The notes under the pieces are model-generated. The model saw nothing but the letters and a program-made list of their open reading frames with translations, had not been told where the DNA came from and made no database searches. A stretch of DNA of 64,000 nt, from contig NZ_JAAAKW010000001.1 in NCBI RefSeq assembly GCF_009905615.1, positions 735,214-799,213 of the forward strand. The letters run 5' to 3'. This document shows positions 26,836-36,255 of the stretch, one piece after another. The stretch comes from Pseudomonas sp. SLFW. Lineage in GTDB: Bacteria > Pseudomonadota > Gammaproteobacteria > Pseudomonadales > Pseudomonadaceae. The position numbers and the translations under genes were made by a program. Numbering within the stretch: position 1 is the stretch's first letter; the number at the start of each line of letters is the position of its first letter.

Positions 26836-27788
26836 AGTTTCTTCTCCTGTTGCTCTACCGGCGTCTGTTTGATCGGCACGCTGTCAGCGGAAGGATTGAT
26901 CGGATGGCTGCGCAGGAAATCGGCCGCCACGACGGTAGGACTTTCGTGATTGACGTCGATGCGCGCGTTCAGGTCGATCATGGTCTGGTTATCCAGCAGC
27001 GCAGCCAGCGGCTTGAGCTGTTCGGCCAGTTGCGGGTGCTTGTCCAGGTACTCTTTGCGAATCACCGGCGCGGCGGTGTAGTCCGGGAAATAGTGCTTGT
27101 CATCGTCCAGCACCTTGAGCTTGAAAGCATTCAAGCGACCATCGGTGGTGTAGACCAGACCGGCGAACACTTGCCCGTTCTTCAACGCGGTGTACACCAG
27201 ACCGGCGTCCATCTGGCGCGTGTTCTCGCGGCCCAAGTTCATATCGTAGTGCTTGACCAGCCCCACCAGACCGTCGGAACGGTTAGCAAATTCGGTGTCG
27301 AGCGCGACGATATGACCCTGTTTGGCTTCGTCTTTAAGCACAGCCGTCAGGCCTGAAACATTGGTGATCTGCGGGTATTGCTGCGCGACCTTGTCCGGCA
27401 GCGCCAGCGCATAGGTGTTGTTGAACTTGGACGGCGACAGCCACACCAGGCCCTTCTTCGCGTCCAGTTCCTTGACCCGTTGATAGGTCTGCTCACTGTT
27501 GAGCTTTTCGTCGATGTGGTTGTACGAAACCAGCGACACCCCGGTGTATTCCCAGAGCATGTCGAGCTGACCGGATTCCTGCGCACTGCGCGCCAGGTTG
27601 CTACCCAGGCCGCCGGTGATCTGAACCTGATAGCCTTTGTCGCGCAGGTATTGCGCGGTCAGTTCGGCGAGGATCGTCTGTTCGGTGAAGACTCGCGCGC
27701 CGATGCGCAACACCGGCATCTCGGCCGCCTGGGCTAACCCGGACAGCAGCAGGCCCGCGCCCACTATTAATGTGCATAACTTCTTCAT
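26832..27788 (-). CDS. opuCC: Osmoprotectant ABC transporter periplasmic binding protein
   Basis: 318 residues from the ATG at 27788 (AAGGAAT upstream); the longer open frame upstream overlaps the permease gene and lacks an export signal. Signal peptide MKKLCTLIVGAGLLLSGLAQA. The mature protein begins with VLRIGARVFTEQTILAE and has GGLGSNLARSAQESGQLD, LWEYTGVSL and a DAGLVYTALKNGQV segment, characteristic of the glycine-betaine/choline binding family (OpuAC/OsmF type). It captures osmoprotectants and hands them to the two permeases. It has no lipobox, so it is probably soluble. Confidence 0.88.
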   Translation of the reverse strand: MKKLCTLIVGAGLLLSGLAQAAEMPVLRIGARVFTEQTILAELTAQYLRDKGYQVQITGGLGSNLARSAQESGQLDMLWEYTGVSLVSYNHIDEKLNSEQTYQRVKELDAKKGLVWLSPSKFNNTYALALPDKVAQQYPQITNVSGLTAVLKDEAKQGHIVALDTEFANRSDGLVGLVKHYDMNLGRENTRQMDAGLVYTALKNGQVFAGLVYTTDGRLNAFKLKVLDDDKHYFPDYTAAPVIRKEYLDKHPQLAEQLKPLAALLDNQTMIDLNARIDVNHESPTVVAADFLRSHPINPSADSVPIKQTPVEQQEKKL

Positions 27789-27814
27789 GCGAATTCCTTT
27801 CTCTGCGCGACCCG

Positions 27815-28528
27815 TTATCGAGCCAGGCCACGTTCCAGCCAAAGACGACTCGCCAGGGTCACGGCGCCATCGAGCAACAGGGCCAGCAGCGCGGTACACG
27901 CGGCGCCCAGCACGAGTTGCGGCTGATTGTTCAGGGCGATGCCGGGGAAGATCAGGCTGCCAAGGCTGTTGGCGCCGATCAGGAACGCCAGTGGCGCAGT
28001 CCCGACGTTGATCGCCAGCGCGACCCGCACGCCGCCGATGATGATCGGCACGGCATTGGGCAGCTCGACGCGCCACAACACCTGACGCGGTGTCATGCCG
28101 ATGCCGGTGGCGGCTTCTTTAAGCGAACCCTGAACGTTTTTAAGGCCTTCGTAGGTGTTGCGCACGATGGGCAACAGTGAGGCGAGGAACAGCGCGAAGA
28201 TCGCAGGTCCGCTGCCAATACCCAGGACGCCCAGGGCGATGGCCAGCACTGCAAGAGGGGGAACGGTGTTACCGATGTTGAAGATCTGCATGAAACGTTC
28301 GGCGCGGCCAACCATGTTCGGTCGGCTAAGCACAATGCCGGTCGGGATTCCGACCACCAGTGCCGCCAGCATGGACGCCAGCACCAACATGACGTGGGCT
28401 TGCAGGTAGAACAGCAGATCATCCTGATACTGCTTGAGTGTATCGATGCCGATCCAGTGGATCAGCAGGGCCAGGAGTACGACAGCGGTCGCACCTCCCA
28501 TCAGCCCCTTGCCATAGCGATTAGCCAC
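27815..28528 (-). CDS. opuCD: Osmoprotectant ABC transporter permease (first gene of operon)
   Basis: 237 residues from a GTG at 28528, set by AAGGAG 7 bases upstream; the open frame extends 43 codons further but without a ribosome-binding site or family similarity. Six hydrophobic segments are visible, with the coupling loop NTYEGLKNVQGSLKEAATGIGM matching that of the partner permease. It is followed 26 bases later by the binding-protein gene. The whole set permease-binding protein-permease-ATPase is one transcription unit on minus. Confidence 0.85.
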   Translation of the reverse strand: MANRYGKGLMGGATAVVLLALLIHWIGIDTLKQYQDDLLFYLQAHVMLVLASMLAALVVGIPTGIVLSRPNMVGRAERFMQIFNIGNTVPPLAVLAIALGVLGIGSGPAIFALFLASLLPIVRNTYEGLKNVQGSLKEAATGIGMTPRQVLWRVELPNAVPIIIGGVRVALAINVGTAPLAFLIGANSLGSLIFPGIALNNQPQLVLGAACTALLALLLDGAVTLASRLWLERGLAR

Positions 28529-28859
28529 GGGCGGACTCCTTATTTCAGTCGGCGAACGCCTCGCGTGAACGGCCATTTCTGACCATCTGCGAACGTTCGC
28601 GAAGAGCAGCGGGTGGGTCGCCGGAAAGGGTTGAACCTCGGCGAAAACACGAGCCATGAGCGCAGCTTCGTCAAGCTAACTTGCTGATTTTGCGTCCCTT
28701 GGCGGTTTGCATTGCCAGGGAGTGGACGTCTCCGGAACCGCAAAGGTTCCCACGCGAGATGCTATTTGGCCACCCTTGATTGACTGAACGGTTCGGTTAT
28801 TGCTTTCGTTTGGGCTATAATCGCCGCCCTTTTTTGAATCACCTCTCGGGCGATTTCCC
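28529..28859. other. 331-bp divergent promoter region between the opu operon and prfC
   Basis: No gene. It holds the ribosome-binding site of the opu operon on the left and the prfC promoter on the right (28792-28821). GAACGTTCGCGAA and a GCC..GGC-rich middle give small hairpins only. No convincing minus-strand -35/-10 pair was found for the osmoprotectant operon. Confidence 0.5.
28792..28821 (+). promoter_or_regulatory. prfC: Sigma-70 promoter of prfC
   Basis: A perfect TATAAT at 28816-28821 stands about 40 bases before the ATG, with TTCGGT 18 bp upstream as a weak -35. A good -10 with a poor -35 is common in constitutive Pseudomonas promoters. Confidence 0.6.
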
Positions 28860-30443
28860 ATGACCAGACAGGCCGCCGAAGTCGCGAAACGCCGCACTTT
28901 CGCCATTATTTCTCACCCCGACGCCGGTAAGACCACCATCACTGAAAAGCTTTTGCTGATGGGCAAGGCGATTGCCGTCGCCGGTACGGTGAAATCCCGC
29001 AAATCCGACCGCCATGCCACGTCCGACTGGATGGAGATGGAAAAGCAGCGTGGTATTTCCATTACCACGTCGGTCATGCAGTTCCCCTATCGCGAACACA
29101 TGATCAACCTGCTCGACACCCCGGGCCACGAAGACTTCTCGGAAGACACCTATCGCACCCTGACCGCAGTGGACTCGGCGCTGATGGTGCTCGACGGCGG
29201 TAAGGGTGTAGAGCCGCGGACCATCGCCCTGATGGACGTCTGCCGTCTGCGCGACACGCCAATCGTCAGCTTCATCAACAAGCTCGACCGCGACATCCGC
29301 GACCCTATCGAACTGCTGGACGAAATCGAAGCGGTCCTGAAGATCAAAGCCGCCCCGATCACCTGGCCGATTGGCTGCTACCGTGACTTCAAGGGTGTTT
29401 ATCACCTGGCCGACGACTACATCATTGTCTACACCGCCGGTCATGGTCATGAGCGTACCGAAACCAAAATCATCGAGAAGCTGGACTCCGACGAAGCCCG
29501 CGCCCACTTGGGCGACGAGTACGAGCGCTTCATCGAGCAACTGGAACTGGTGCAGGGCGCCTGCCACACCTTCGATCAACAAGAGTTTCTCGACGGCCAG
29601 TTGACCCCGGTGTTCTTCGGGACCGCACTGGGCAACTTCGGTGTCGATCACGTGCTCGACGCCGTCGTGGACTGGGCGCCGAAGCCGTTGGCACGGGTGG
29701 CCAATGAGCGCACCGTCGAGCCGGTGGAAGAGAAGTTCTCGGGCTTCGTGTTCAAGATTCAGGCGAACATGGACCCTAAACACCGCGACCGCATCGCGTT
29801 CATGCGCATCTGCTCGGGCAAGTACGACAAGGGCATGAAAATGCGCCATGTGCGGACTGGCAAGGACGTGCGCATCGGCGACGCGCTGACGTTCTTCTCC
29901 AGTGAGCGTGAACAGCTGGAAGAAGCCTACGCGGGCGACATCATCGGTCTGCACAACCACGGCACGATCCAGATCGGCGACACCTTCACTGAAGGCGAAG
30001 GCCTGGGCTTTACCGGTATTCCGCACTTCGCACCGGAACTGTTCCGCCGCGTTCGTCTACGTGATCCGCTGAAATCCAAGCAACTGCGTCAGGGTCTGCA
30101 GCAACTGGCCGAAGAAGGCGCCACCCAGGTGTTCTTCCCGCAGCGCAGCAACGACATCATTCTCGGCGCGGTCGGTGTACTGCAGTTCGACGTGGTCGCG
30201 AGCCGCTTGAAGGAAGAATACAAGGTGGAATGCTCCTACGAGCCGATCACCGTGTGGTCAGCTCGCTGGATCGATTCGAGCGACAAGAAGAAGCTCGAAG
30301 AATTCGAGAACAAGGCCGTGGAAAACCTGGCACTGGACGGCGGCGGTCACCTGACCTACCTCGCGCCAACGCGGGTCAACCTGAGCCTGATGGAAGAGCG
30401 CTGGCCAGACGTGAAATTCCGTGCGACGCGTGAGCATCACTAA
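28860..30443 (+). CDS. prfC: Peptide chain release factor 3
   Basis: 527 residues, the normal RF3 length. Translational GTPase motifs are all present near the N-terminus: G1 HPDAGKTT, switch [16 protein letters not shown], and NKLDRD as the NKxD motif. RF3-specific sequences follow, including [16 protein letters not shown] and [17 protein letters not shown] near the C-terminus. It recycles RF1/RF2 from ribosomes after termination and contributes to post-peptidyl-transfer quality control. It is monocistronic, with its own promoter and a REP pair behind it. Confidence 0.97.
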   Translation: MTRQAAEVAKRRTFAIISHPDAGKTTITEKLLLMGKAIAVAGTVKSRKSDRHATSDWMEMEKQRGISITTSVMQFPYREHMINLLDTPGHEDFSEDTYRTLTAVDSALMVLDGGKGVEPRTIALMDVCRLRDTPIVSFINKLDRDIRDPIELLDEIEAVLKIKAAPITWPIGCYRDFKGVYHLADDYIIVYTAGHGHERTETKIIEKLDSDEARAHLGDEYERFIEQLELVQGACHTFDQQEFLDGQLTPVFFGTALGNFGVDHVLDAVVDWAPKPLARVANERTVEPVEEKFSGFVFKIQANMDPKHRDRIAFMRICSGKYDKGMKMRHVRTGKDVRIGDALTFFSSEREQLEEAYAGDIIGLHNHGTIQIGDTFTEGEGLGFTGIPHFAPELFRRVRLRDPLKSKQLRQGLQQLAEEGATQVFFPQRSNDIILGAVGVLQFDVVASRLKEEYKVECSYEPITVWSARWIDSSDKKKLEEFENKAVENLALDGGGHLTYLAPTRVNLSLMEERWPDVKFRATREHH

Positions 30444-30475
30444 GCAAATGACCTGAAGGCCTGATGGTTTTCACA

Positions 30476-30567
30476 CTGTGGGAGCGAATTCATTCGCAAG
30501 ACTCACGCTCAGACGATAATTTTCTGTCGTCTGTACCGGCGTCTCGCGGATGAATCCGCTCCCACAG
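30476..30567. repeat. REP pair, GTGGGAGCGAATTCATTCGC family
   Basis: CTGTGGGAGCGAATTCATTC and its near-complement ending CCGCTCCCACAG, about 92 bases end to end, between the convergent genes prfC and ggt. It could serve as the transcript end for both. Confidence 0.8.
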
Positions 30568-30630
30568 TGGTTTGCGGGGCTGACTGGCTCTGCTCAAAGC
30601 ACAAAACCGTAAGACCGCGCTGATCCTGCC

Positions 30631-32298
30631 CTACTTCACAACCTCCCCTACGCCTCGCCCTCTCGGGTCCGACGCGGTTTCGACTTTCGTGCCGTCGATC
30701 TTGATCGCCTGAATGTTGCCCATCGACCAGCCCTGATCTTTCAGCGTGTAGCCCATTGCCTTGAGTTCGTCGGCGACTTTCTCGTTCAGCGGCGCAAATT
30801 TCTCGGTGTAGATCGTGTCCTTCGGCAGCAATTGATGATGAACCCGCTGCGCGGCGACGGCGTCTTTCAGGGGCATGTGGAAGTCATAGAGGTTATTCAG
30901 CACCTGAAACACGGTGGTGAAAATCCGTGAGCCGCCCGGCGTGCCCAACACCAGTGTCACGGCGCCGTCCCGAGTCACCAGACTCGGGCTCATGGACGAC
31001 AGCATTCGCTTGCCCGGTTCGATGGCGTTGGCGTCACCACCGACTACGCCGAACGCATTCGCCACACCGGGTTTGGAACTGAAATCGTCCATCTCGTCGT
31101 TCATCAAAAAACCCGCGCCCTTGACCACCACGCCGCTGCCGTAATCCCAATTCAGCGTGTAGGTATTGCTGACGGCGTTGCCCTTGGCATCGACGATGGA
31201 AAAGTGGGTGGTCTGGTGAGACTCGAGCCCGGCCTTTACGTTCTCGGTGGGTGAAATGGCGGTCGGGTTGATCTCGCGAGCGCGATCGGCCAGGTACACG
31301 TGATCAATCAGCTCGCTGACCGGCGCCTTTGAAAAGTCCGGATCGCCCAGATAATTCGCACGATCGGCGAACACACGTTTTTCAATTTCAGCGAGCAAGT
31401 GAATGTAACGCGCCGAGTTCAATGGCACGCCCTTGAAGTCATCGGCCAACTGCTCTTTTATGCCGATCAACTGCGCCAGCGCCACGCCGCCGGAACTCGG
31501 CAGCGGCGCGGTGTAAAGGGTGTTGCCATTGAAATTGACATGCAGCGGCTTGCGCCACACGGCTTTGTAATCGGCCAGGTCCTGTTTGGTGATCAGGCCA
31601 TTGTCAGCTTGCATTTGTGCAACGAGCAGGTCGGCGGTCTGGCCTTTGTAGAACTCATCCGCCCCCTTGTCGGCAATACGTTCCAGGGTCTTGGCGAGTT
31701 CGGGCTGGCGGAAAATTTCGCCTTTTTTCATGCTGCCGAAATAGTCGCCGAAGTGGGTCTTGCCGTTGAGCTGCTTGATCGCCTCGGCGCCGTACATGTT
31801 CTGTTTCTCGGCGACGGTGAAGCCGTTCTTCGCGTAGCCGATGGCGGGGGTCAGCAGTTCAGACCACGGCAACTTGCCGAATTTCTGGTGTGCCTCCCAC
31901 AACCCCATGACCGTGCCCGGCACGCCGGAAGCACGGGCGCCGATCAGGCTCATGCCGGGAATCACGTTGCCCTTGTCGTCAAGGTACATGTCGCGGCTGG
32001 CGGCCTTGGGCGCGGTTTCGCGATAGTCGATGAAGTACGGTTTGCCATTCATGAAGAGGGTCATGAAGCCCCCGCCACCGATGTTGCCCGCTTCGGGATA
32101 GGTCACGGCCAGGGTGAAGGCTGTCGCGACGGCGGCATCGACCGCGTTACCGCCTTTTTTCAGGATTTGCGCGGCCACTTCAGCGCCGTACTGGTCAGGT
32201 GAGGCCACGGCGCCGCCCTCCAGCGCAATGGCGTACACCGGAGAACTGACGGCGAAAATCACCGACAAGGCGAGGGTTTTGAACGTCGCGACTCGCAT
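30631..32298 (-). CDS. ggt: Gamma-glutamyltranspeptidase, periplasmic
   Basis: 555 residues, with a signal peptide (MRVATFKTLALSV.., cleavage near VYA-IA). The early PEAGNIGGGGFM motif fits the family. The autocatalytic nucleophile is T363 in QTTHFS, where the precursor splits into large and small subunits; the glycine-rich GTPGGSRIF loop near residue 455 and the LSSMSPSLV substrate motif are intact. It cleaves gamma-glutamyl bonds of glutathione and related compounds in the periplasm, supplying amino acids. It is alone on minus between a REP pair and an SDR gene, with no obvious partner. Confidence 0.95.
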   Translation of the reverse strand: MRVATFKTLALSVIFAVSSPVYAIALEGGAVASPDQYGAEVAAQILKKGGNAVDAAVATAFTLAVTYPEAGNIGGGGFMTLFMNGKPYFIDYRETAPKAASRDMYLDDKGNVIPGMSLIGARASGVPGTVMGLWEAHQKFGKLPWSELLTPAIGYAKNGFTVAEKQNMYGAEAIKQLNGKTHFGDYFGSMKKGEIFRQPELAKTLERIADKGADEFYKGQTADLLVAQMQADNGLITKQDLADYKAVWRKPLHVNFNGNTLYTAPLPSSGGVALAQLIGIKEQLADDFKGVPLNSARYIHLLAEIEKRVFADRANYLGDPDFSKAPVSELIDHVYLADRAREINPTAISPTENVKAGLESHQTTHFSIVDAKGNAVSNTYTLNWDYGSGVVVKGAGFLMNDEMDDFSSKPGVANAFGVVGGDANAIEPGKRMLSSMSPSLVTRDGAVTLVLGTPGGSRIFTTVFQVLNNLYDFHMPLKDAVAAQRVHHQLLPKDTIYTEKFAPLNEKVADELKAMGYTLKDQGWSMGNIQAIKIDGTKVETASDPRGRGVGEVVK

Positions 32299-32414
32299 GG
32301 AGCTTCCTTGTGAATGAACAAAGGTATCAGCTTGTGACAGCCGGGCTGTCTGAATGCTGACCAGACTAGCGCTCTGTGCTCTGCGATGTCCGGTAAATAT
32401 TGCTCAAACGCAAA

Positions 32415-32434
32415 CGGCCACCCGTAGGTGGCCG
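32415..32434 (-). terminator. Hairpin downstream of the SDR gene
   Basis: CGGCCACC-CGTA-GGTGGCCG, an 8-bp stem 26 bases beyond the stop at 32460; on the minus strand it is followed by TTTGCGTTTG, a broken T-tract. Confidence 0.6.
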
Positions 32435-32459
32435 CTAAACATTGTTGGAGCGCGCTCAT

Positions 32460-33359
32460 TCAAGCACGGATCATTTCATTGCGAATCCACTCGATCACCG
32501 ACGTGGTTTTCGGCACCCAGCCCAGCAGCTCACGCGCGTGTTTGCCACGGACCCGGCTGTTGGAACCCAGACCGTAATTGGCCATTTCATAACCCCACTC
32601 GGCCTCGGCGTCTTTCAGCGGCCAGTCCTGCGCTTTGCCCAGCCCCATGGCGTCGGCAATGGCGTTGCTCATGTCGAGGAAGGACGCTTCGCCACTTTCG
32701 ACAAAGTAGAAAGTCCCGGCCGGGTTCTTCTCCAGCGCCAGTGCGTACAGCTCAACCACGTCGTTGATGTGCACGTTGGACCAAATGTTGCCGCCGGTGC
32801 CGACGTGACGTACGACGCCGCTCTTGCGTGCTTGTTTAACCAATCGTGGCAGCTGCACGCTGTCGCGCTTCACACCCAGGCTGTGGCCGTAGATCAGCGT
32901 GTTGCAGAGGACCGCCGAACGTACGCCGTCTTTCGCGGCGGCGAGCACCAGGTCGTCGATGGCGACGCGGGCGGCCTTGTCCGGCGTCGCGGCAGGCAGC
33001 TGGTCTTCGTAGTAAATCTTGTCGGTGCCTTTGCCGCCCGATGCGTCGCCGACGATGCTCGATCCGCTGGTATGCAAGAAAGGTTTGTTCGAACCTTTCA
33101 GGCCTTCGATCAACGCTTCGACAGCACCGCGATGATCGCTGCTGGCCGCGTTGATGACGCCGTCCGCCTGGCGGGCTTGCTCGGTGAGCAGGGCGTTATC
33201 GTCAAGTGTGCCAATGACCGGGACGATGCCCAGCGCCTTGAGTTCTTCTGCCTGTTCCGCGCTGCGCACCAGACCGGTGACCTGATGGCCCTTACGAGCC
33301 AGGCCCGTTGCATTGGAGCCACCGATAAAACCTGCGGCGCCGGTAATGAATATGTTCAT
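32460..33359 (-). CDS. NAD(P)-binding SDR / nucleoside-diphosphate-sugar epimerase-like protein
   Basis: 299 residues, an atypical/extended short-chain dehydrogenase. The Rossmann motif GAAGFIGG lies at residues 7-14. HTSGSSIVGD marks the catalytic serine strand, but the usual YxxxK is not clear (IYYEDQLP). The C-terminal half has the substrate-domain segment NIWSNVHINDVVELYALAL, typical of NAD-dependent epimerase-like proteins. Substrate unknown. It is divergent from the decayed metallopeptidase gene; the 217-bp spacer shows no clear operator. Confidence 0.82.
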   Translation of the reverse strand: MNIFITGAAGFIGGSNATGLARKGHQVTGLVRSAEQAEELKALGIVPVIGTLDDNALLTEQARQADGVINAASSDHRGAVEALIEGLKGSNKPFLHTSGSSIVGDASGGKGTDKIYYEDQLPAATPDKAARVAIDDLVLAAAKDGVRSAVLCNTLIYGHSLGVKRDSVQLPRLVKQARKSGVVRHVGTGGNIWSNVHINDVVELYALALEKNPAGTFYFVESGEASFLDMSNAIADAMGLGKAQDWPLKDAEAEWGYEMANYGLGSNSRVRGKHARELLGWVPKTTSVIEWIRNEMIRA

Positions 33360-33576
33360 GAGGTGACTCCCGTTCGTGGTAAGCGATAGCGGTCAGTATC
33401 GGCCTGGGATTCGTTACGAAAAAGGCAGGACAGACCAAATGCCTTTTGACCTGTGCGCACGAATCATCGCGATAAGCACGGCGCGTTTGATTTCGAATCG
33501 ATCAGTTGGCGGCAGGTTGACGTGGCTAAGGTAAAGAGACGCATGGCTGCGAATACCGTTGCACGGAGCATTGTTC

Positions 33577-34623
33577 ATGAAAGTGATTTCGACCCTGATG
33601 GCGATCCTGGTGATCACCCTCGCCGCGCTTTTCCTCAGGAACCTGGAAGGTCAGCCCTTCCTCGGGGCAGCACCTGATCCCGTCCAGGCTGACGTTGCCT
33701 TTCAAAAAGCCTTGAAGACGATCGAGGCATTCCCCGCCACACAAAGCGTGCAGGAAGTCAGCGTCGATCCCCACGCCATCACCCTGAATCAGAAAACCCT
33801 CAACCTCACGTTGATCGACCACCCGATCACCGCCACCAAAGTCCGCACTGAAGAGGTGACGAACCCCGATGGCTCACAAAGTATCCTGTGGTTCGGCAAT
33901 CTCGAGCCTCACGCCAGCGTTCAGCCCGACATCCCGCAATGGCAGGACCCTCAAAATTCCATCACTCTGGTGAAATCCGGAGAAACGATCACGGGGATGA
34001 TCAGGCAAGGCTCGCAGCTGTTTGAAATCCGTCCGGTCGGAGCGGATCGCCATGTGGTGGTCGTCCTGGACGGCACGAAAATGCCTCCTGAACGGGAAGA
34101 GCCGTTGCTTGCGAAACCTCCCTCGGGCAAGAAGACGACCGCGTCTTCGAGGTCGCTCGTGCCCTCCGCTGATCCCACGCTCACCCACATCGAGGTGATG
34201 ACGGTCGTGCCGCAGAGCACAGTGGCTGAGTATCAGGGCGACATGGTGGCCTTGATGCAACTGGCCGTGGCCCTCGCCAATCAGAGCTACATCAACAGCA
34301 TGGTTGGCATCAGACTGCGACTGGTCGCCTATCAGGTGACCGACGACATGCCGAAAGCAAGGCGTCCCGGTGCAGAACCCACGCGCCCGCAGAACTTCAA
34401 GGATGAGCAGATGGACGACTTGATCGCACTGCGCAACAAAAGCAGCGCAGATGTCGTCGTGTACATCTTTCGGGCGTCCCCGACCGGGGACGGAGCGCTC
34501 AGCTGTGGTCAGACGCTGCGAAACGGCTCAGCCGCCGACACGGCCTTCGCGATGGTGAATTACAAGTGCATCGCCAATTTCGCCTTCACGCGCGGGATCG
34601 GGCGGTTGCAGTCGCTCCGCTAG
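33577..34623 (+). pseudogene. Peptidyl-Asp / reprolysin-like zinc metallopeptidase, truncated at the active site
   Basis: 348 codons from the ATG at 33577 (CGGAG upstream). An N-terminal membrane anchor or signal helix is present (MKVISTLMAILVITLAALFL). The body resembles secreted peptidyl-Asp metalloendopeptidases of Pseudomonas: THIEVMTVV, a QSYINSMVGIRLRLV core strand and CGQTL..AFAMVNYKC before the zinc site. Where the family has a HExGHLQSARHD-type zinc motif, this frame reads FTRGIGRLQSLR followed by TAG. Both zinc histidines and the catalytic glutamate are absent, and everything after the helix is missing. No continuation was found before the convergent LysR gene. It is best read as a decayed gene; a non-catalytic remnant function cannot be excluded. 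Confidence 0.72.
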
Positions 34624-34647
34624 CAAAGGATGGTTGGCCACAGGACC

Positions 34648-35544
34648 TCACGCCGCATAATTCGCCAGCTTCTCCTGAATGAAATCCAGAAAGCACTGAA
34701 TCCTCAGCGCCAGTTGCGAGTTGCGGTAATAGACCGCGTGAATCGGCTGGCGATAGCCGCTGTTGGCCTGTGACAGGACAACTTTCAGGCGACCAAGGCG
34801 GATGTCTTCGTGGGTCATGAAGTGCGACAGGCAGACGATGCCCTCTCCCGCCAACGCCAGCTGACGCAAGGTTTCGCCACTCGAAGCAGCGACCGTCGGC
34901 TGAATGAACAGCCGGTCACCCTCGCTGTGCCGCAAGGGCCAGTGATTCAGGGTTTCGGTCTGCGTGAAGCCCAACAACGAATGCCCGCTCAACGCTTCGA
35001 CCGTCTTCGGCGTGCCGTGCTTTTTCAGGTAATCGGGGCTGGCAAGGATGTTCAGCGGGCTGGAACCGAGTGATCGCGCATGCAGCGTCGAATCGGCCAA
35101 TGCGCCGATGCGGATAGCGACATCGGTGCTCTGCTCCAACAGGTCGATGATCAGGTCGTTGCTGTTCAATTCCAGCTGGATATCCGGGTAGAGCGTCCGG
35201 AATTCGGCCACGTAAGGCACGATGGAATGCAGCATGAACGGCGAGGCGGCGTTGATTCGCAGGCGTCCGAACGGTGTCTGTTGGCGCAGCGACATGCGCT
35301 CTTCCAGCTCTTCCATTTGCCCGAGGATCTGCTTGGCGCGTTCGAGGAAAAACTTGCCCTCTTCGGTCAGGTCCATGCGCCGCGTGGTGCGGTTGATCAG
35401 CGTGGTGCCGAGCTTGGCTTCGAGCCGTGACAAGGTGCGGCTGATGGCCGACGGCGTCTGACCGATCTGTTCCGCGGCGGCGGATATCGAGCCGCTTTCG
35501 ATCACTGAAACGAAGACCTGCAGCTCATCGGACCGGGCCTTCAT
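34648..35544 (-). CDS. LysR-family transcriptional regulator
   Basis: 298 residues from the ATG at 35544, which overlaps the TetR stop (ATGA); the longer open frame upstream lies inside the TetR gene. The N-terminal winged helix-turn-helix reads ISAAAEQIGQTPSAISRTLSRLE, followed by RTTRRMDLTEEG, the usual CrgA-type LysR pattern. The periplasmic-binding-like effector domain occupies the rest. It is co-transcribed with the TetR regulator and divergent, through it, from the glutathione transferase. Target genes are not evident. Confidence 0.9.
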   Translation of the reverse strand: MKARSDELQVFVSVIESGSISAAAEQIGQTPSAISRTLSRLEAKLGTTLINRTTRRMDLTEEGKFFLERAKQILGQMEELEERMSLRQQTPFGRLRINAASPFMLHSIVPYVAEFRTLYPDIQLELNSNDLIIDLLEQSTDVAIRIGALADSTLHARSLGSSPLNILASPDYLKKHGTPKTVEALSGHSLLGFTQTETLNHWPLRHSEGDRLFIQPTVAASSGETLRQLALAGEGIVCLSHFMTHEDIRLGRLKVVLSQANSGYRQPIHAVYYRNSQLALRIQCFLDFIQEKLANYAA

Positions 35545-36116
35545 GGCAGCAGACCCGCCGCGCGGTAGGCCAGGATGGTGGTGTCGAACACGCCGATGTC
35601 GCCCCTTCCACGCGCCACCAATTGCGCGCCTTCCACCGCCGCGTAGATCGCCATCGCCTGCTGCTGCGCTTCGTCTTCGGACAGCTGCGGACGACAGGTG
35701 GCCAGCACTTCGCTCAGCCACTTCACATTGACGTCGGTGAAGTGATCAACCTCGACCCGCACCTCCGGCGGCAGGTCGTCGTATTCGGCGGCCATGATCC
35801 CGCACAGGCACATGCGGTTGTCGTTGACCAACGCCGCACGAAAGATTCCGGTGTAACCCTGTATCCACGTCTCCAGGTCGTCGGAATTGGCGCGCAAATC
35901 GCTCAGATAGGCGAAACCGTCTTCGGTGTAGCGCTTGGCCAAGGCACTGCCCAGATCCCCCTTGGTGGGGAAGTGGTAGTGAATGCTCGCGCTCTTGATG
36001 CCGACTTCCTTGGCCAGTTCACGAAAACTCAAGCCGTTGTAACCACGGGTCTGCACCATTTTGCGGGCGACCGTCATGATCGTTTCCCGGGTGTCCATGT
36101 TCGTGTTCATGTTCAT
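35541..36116 (-). CDS. TetR/AcrR-family transcriptional repressor
   Basis: 191 residues; alternative in-frame starts exist two and six codons on (MNMNTNM). The N-terminal DNA-binding domain ends with LSFRELAKEVGIKSASIHYHFPTK, typical of the TetR helix-turn-helix. The C-terminal ligand domain has a CLCGIMAAEYDDLP segment whose cysteines could respond to electrophiles, which is an inference. It is divergent from the glutathione transferase gene at 36256, and two matching palindromes lie in the spacer, so it most likely represses that gene and itself. Confidence 0.9.
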   Translation of the reverse strand: MNMNTNMDTRETIMTVARKMVQTRGYNGLSFRELAKEVGIKSASIHYHFPTKGDLGSALAKRYTEDGFAYLSDLRANSDDLETWIQGYTGIFRAALVNDNRMCLCGIMAAEYDDLPPEVRVEVDHFTDVNVKWLSEVLATCRPQLSEDEAQQQAMAIYAAVEGAQLVARGRGDIGVFDTTILAYRAAGLLP

Positions 36117-36170
36117 GTTCCGTTACCCCCTTGGCGGGCGATGCCAAACTCTCGCCCGGCAAAAAAATTC

Positions 36171-36190
36171 TGCCTATCGATAGATAGGCA
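36171..36190. promoter_or_regulatory. Operator 1 for the divergent TetR regulator
   Basis: TGCCTATCGATAGATAGGCA, perfect 8-base arms TGCCTATC/GATAGGCA around GATA, between the divergent tetR and GST genes and directly next to a TTGACA hexamer. Confidence 0.65.
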
Positions 36191-36220
36191 TTGACAGCAA
36201 ATTTCATCTGCGCGCATTGT
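36191..36220 (+). promoter_or_regulatory. Promoter of the glutathione transferase gene
   Basis: Perfect -35 TTGACA at 36191-36196, with the best -10 candidate CATTGT at 36215-36220 (18-bp spacer, 3 of 6). The -35 abuts operator 1 and the -10 lies just before operator 2. Confidence 0.45.
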
Positions 36221-36221
36221 A

Positions 36222-36241
36222 TACCTACCGATAGATAGACA
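36222..36241. promoter_or_regulatory. Operator 2 for the divergent TetR regulator
   Basis: TACCTACCGATAGATAGACA repeats the core CGATAGATAG of operator 1 with an imperfect left arm. Its centre is 51 bp from operator 1, close to five helical turns. Confidence 0.55.
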
Positions 36242-36255
36242 GCTATGGAGCTCGC

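Noticed and set aside
33360..33576. Promoter TTGACG in the SDR-metallopeptidase spacer
   Set aside because: No matching -10 hexamer at 16-18 bp from the TTGACG.
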